Shown: one piece after another, positions 38,821-40,180 of the stretch | Position numbering within the stretch: position 1 is the first letter of the stretch | How the letters are laid out: each line of letters begins with the position of its first letter | Source of the DNA: Deltaproteobacteria bacterium | GTDB lineage: Bacteria > Desulfobacterota > Syntrophia > Syntrophales > Smithellaceae | Length of the DNA stretch: 40,180 nt | Assembly (NCBI GenBank): GCA_021372815.1 | Contig: JAJFTS010000224.1 | Location: 1-40,180 of the forward strand | Direction: 5' to 3' | The notes under the pieces: generated by a model | What the model was told of the DNA's origin: nothing | Seen by the model: only the letters and a program-made list of their open reading frames with translations | The model's database searches: none | Program-made: the position numbers and the translations under genes

Positions 38821-39462
38821 ATGTCTACAAAGGCATTATCTGAACAGGAAAAAAATGATATAAAAAAGCGTGTCCGTTGGGCTATTGATTATATTTGTAA
38901 AAATTTTTATATGACCAATGAAAAAATCGGTAAAGAGATGGGGTGCGCTACTAGTACAATTAATAGTTACCGGCGCATGATCACGTTGCCAGGGCGCGAC
39001 TTTGTAATATTTATAAAGAAGTATGGTCTATCATCAGATTGGTTGGATGATGGTAAGGGAGAGCCATTCCCAGGCGCCCGCGAAAAATTCCCTGAAGTAT
39101 GTGGATCGAAATCAGAAACAGGCAGTCAATATCCTACTACAGAAGGCGTACATGAGACGCCAGCGCATTATAGTAAATCAACGGACGCTTTATTTTCATC
39201 TAACCAAATAATTAATATTGAAGAAGCAATGGGAAAGGCATATAAAGTTCTTACGGCCGGTACCGCTCTGTCAGTCGCCCTCTATATGAATATTCAGCAG
39301 TTCGCCGCAGCTTTGGACACCGGAGAGGAACTTAAAAAATGCAGAGATGAAATTGCTGATCTGCGTAAAGAGGTTTTAAAATTAAGACAGGAAGTTAATC
39401 GCTTTACCGCTCCTTCTACAGCCGAGCGGCAGGACGATGGCTCGGAAAAAGAAGCAATGTAA
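38821..39462 (+). CDS. Lysogeny repressor (C-like)
   Basis: A 213-residue protein, the only plus-strand gene together with its partner downstream. The N-terminal ~85 residues hold a helix-turn-helix (NFYMTNEKIGKEMGCATSTINSYRRM) and the KYGLSSDWLDDGKGEPF tail that follows HTH domains in phage CI-type repressors. The C-terminal half has a weakly hydrophobic stretch (LTAGTALSVALYMN) and a coiled coil (ELKKCRDEIADLRKEVLKLRQEVNRF), likely for multimer formation. No LexA-type peptidase domain is present, so it is not cleaved by RecA; Mu repressors likewise rely on other signals. AAGGTG ribosome site. Confidence 0.88.
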   Translation: MSTKALSEQEKNDIKKRVRWAIDYICKNFYMTNEKIGKEMGCATSTINSYRRMITLPGRDFVIFIKKYGLSSDWLDDGKGEPFPGAREKFPEVCGSKSETGSQYPTTEGVHETPAHYSKSTDALFSSNQIINIEEAMGKAYKVLTAGTALSVALYMNIQQFAAALDTGEELKKCRDEIADLRKEVLKLRQEVNRFTAPSTAERQDDGSEKEAM

Positions 39463-39952
39463 TCTACCTTCATTGAGGTTTATGAAAAAGACAATAACTA
39501 TATTATCAATAATCGTTATAATATCTGTTTCTTATTATATAGTTAAGAAATTCTATGATATTAATAAATACAATGATATTCGTGAAACTGTTGAGGTAGA
39601 AAATAAGCAACCAGAAACAATCATTCCAAAAGAAAATATTACTTATATTAATAATTCCAATCAGATAAATACGTCTGTAAATAATAATGATTCAAAAGAA
39701 TATAAAGAAAAAGATCGAATCGCTGAATATGATCGTGATGTTAAAGTTAAAAGCCTGGAGATTGAACGGCAGAATAAATTATTAGAATTACAGGAACAAC
39801 AAAAACGGCTCGATGAAATAAGGAGGCTTCAGGCTGAAAATGATGAGAGGTTAATGAAGCATCGTGAAGAGTTGCAAAAGTTAAAACAACAGGAAATTGA
39901 TATTAATACGAGTAGTAGTAGGCTTATTGATAATATTAGAAATAATCATTGA
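39437..39952 (+). CDS. Lysogenic membrane-anchored coiled-coil protein
   Basis: A 171-residue protein whose start overlaps the repressor end by 26 bases, so it is co-expressed in the lysogen. After a basic N-terminus comes a membrane segment (about 18-36, TITILSIIVIISVSYYIV), an Asn/Thr-rich linker, and a coiled coil (about 100-155). An alternative start is ATG 39482. Residues 141-167 (KHREELQKLKQQEIDI..) match tape measure residues 474-500 at 15 of 27 positions. It is strongly AT-rich. Membrane anchoring plus tape measure likeness suggests superinfection exclusion; this is inference. Confidence 0.75.
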   Translation: MARKKKQCNLPSLRFMKKTITILSIIVIISVSYYIVKKFYDINKYNDIRETVEVENKQPETIIPKENITYINNSNQINTSVNNNDSKEYKEKDRIAEYDRDVKVKSLEIERQNKLLELQEQQKRLDEIRRLQAENDERLMKHREELQKLKQQEIDINTSSSRLIDNIRNNH

Positions 39953-39957
39953 TAATT

Positions 39958-40013
39958 TGTCACCGATTAAGTTTCTTTATCAACAGGATTTTGGGATAAG
40001 CTATTCGGCGACA
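39958..40013 (+). promoter_or_regulatory. Prophage end with transposase-binding sites (window-right)
   Basis: An inward site TGTCACCGATTAAG (39958-39971) and a terminal site TAAGCTATTCGGCGACA (39997-40013) whose ACA faces outward. The motif is the same as at 272-339. The end is placed at 40013; the next bases are CAAAA. Confidence 0.7.
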
Positions 40014-40180
40014 CAAAAAAATAAAAAATAAAAAATCAGCCGCCAAAAAATTCATAACATATTAATAAATAAGAATTCCATCCCGCCACATCCCATTAAG
40101 TCTTACCACATCCCGCTTGTCTCCTAATACGTTACTTCTTTCAGCTGTAAGCAGTCCTTCAACCAGCAAAAGAACCCCGA
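40014..40180. other. Right flanking host DNA, no gene seen
   Basis: A-rich bases and a TCCCGCCACATCCC-like stretch with repeated CATCCC (40080-40115). No open frame, tRNA or other recognised feature was found. The partial sequence may belong to an intergenic region. Confidence 0.5.

Larger units (their letters stand above)
272..40013 (-). mobile_element. Mu-like transposable prophage, apparently complete
   Basis: The ends are defined by related terminal sequences: TGTCAGGCGAAAGCT at the left, and TGTCGCCGAATAGCT read inward from the right. Further copies of the same site lie just inside each end. Content and order match Mu-like siphophages read in reverse: repressor, Ner, MuA and MuB homologues, Gam, GemA, Com, lysis, terminase, portal, minor head protein, protease/capsid, tail genes, DNA methyltransferase. 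Almost everything is on the minus strand except the repressor unit. No structural gene looks broken. The 5 bases outside each end (AAGGG and CAAAA) do not match, so no target duplication is visible and the exact ends are provisional. Confidence 0.88.

Overview
The window holds a complete-looking transposable (Mu-like) prophage of about 39.7 kb, roughly positions 272 to 40013, in the chromosome of a Gram-negative bacterium. At the left it is flanked by a partial tRNA-Ala(GGC) gene (minus strand) and a complete tRNA-Leu(CAA) gene (plus strand); at the right only about 170 bases of unrecognised flank are visible. The host cannot be named from sequence alone. The moderate GC content and the interspersed 7-base repeats (GAACNTT family) and 'IPAKAGIQ' palindromes suggest a Desulfobacterota-type (deltaproteobacterial) host, with low confidence.

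The prophage lies in reverse orientation, so its 'left' (immunity) end is at the right of the window. At 38.8-40.0 kb a plus-strand repressor and a membrane-anchored coiled-coil protein form the lysogenic unit. A 200-base control region with a TTTCGCAG operator cluster separates it from the minus-strand early operon. That operon runs Ner-like regulator, second early regulator, 56-residue membrane peptide, MuA-like DDE transposase, orphan Mu-C-like domain protein, MuB-like ATPase, GemA, Gam, and many small Cys-rich, membrane or helix-turn-helix proteins, and ends with a Com-like zinc protein and a strong terminator at 28255-28282. A compact transcription unit with its own promoter and terminator (about 28149-27996) follows and looks like a small structured RNA.

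The late region (27.8 to 0.5 kb, minus strand) runs lysis genes (M15-type endolysin, small membrane proteins, holin candidate), the Mu gp25-gp28-like packaging block, portal, minor head protein, a fused protease-capsid gene with an internal start, signal-peptide-bearing proteins, and a fibre-like protein. Next comes a full diversity-generating retroelement (variable protein with VR, Avd, TR, reverse transcriptase), then connectors, tail tube, a G/GT pair joined by a probable -1 frameshift, tape measure, tail tip, and a D12-class adenine methyltransferase at the mom position. No sheath or baseplate genes are seen, so a long non-contractile tail is likely.

The strongest unusual signals are: the DGR, where 16 of 27 TR adenines are changed in VR and no other base; a family of five dual-hairpin leader repeats, four of which carry the ribosome binding site of the next gene; the candidate small RNA; the nested capsid start; and a lysogenic membrane protein whose C-terminus resembles a segment of the phage's own tape measure protein.
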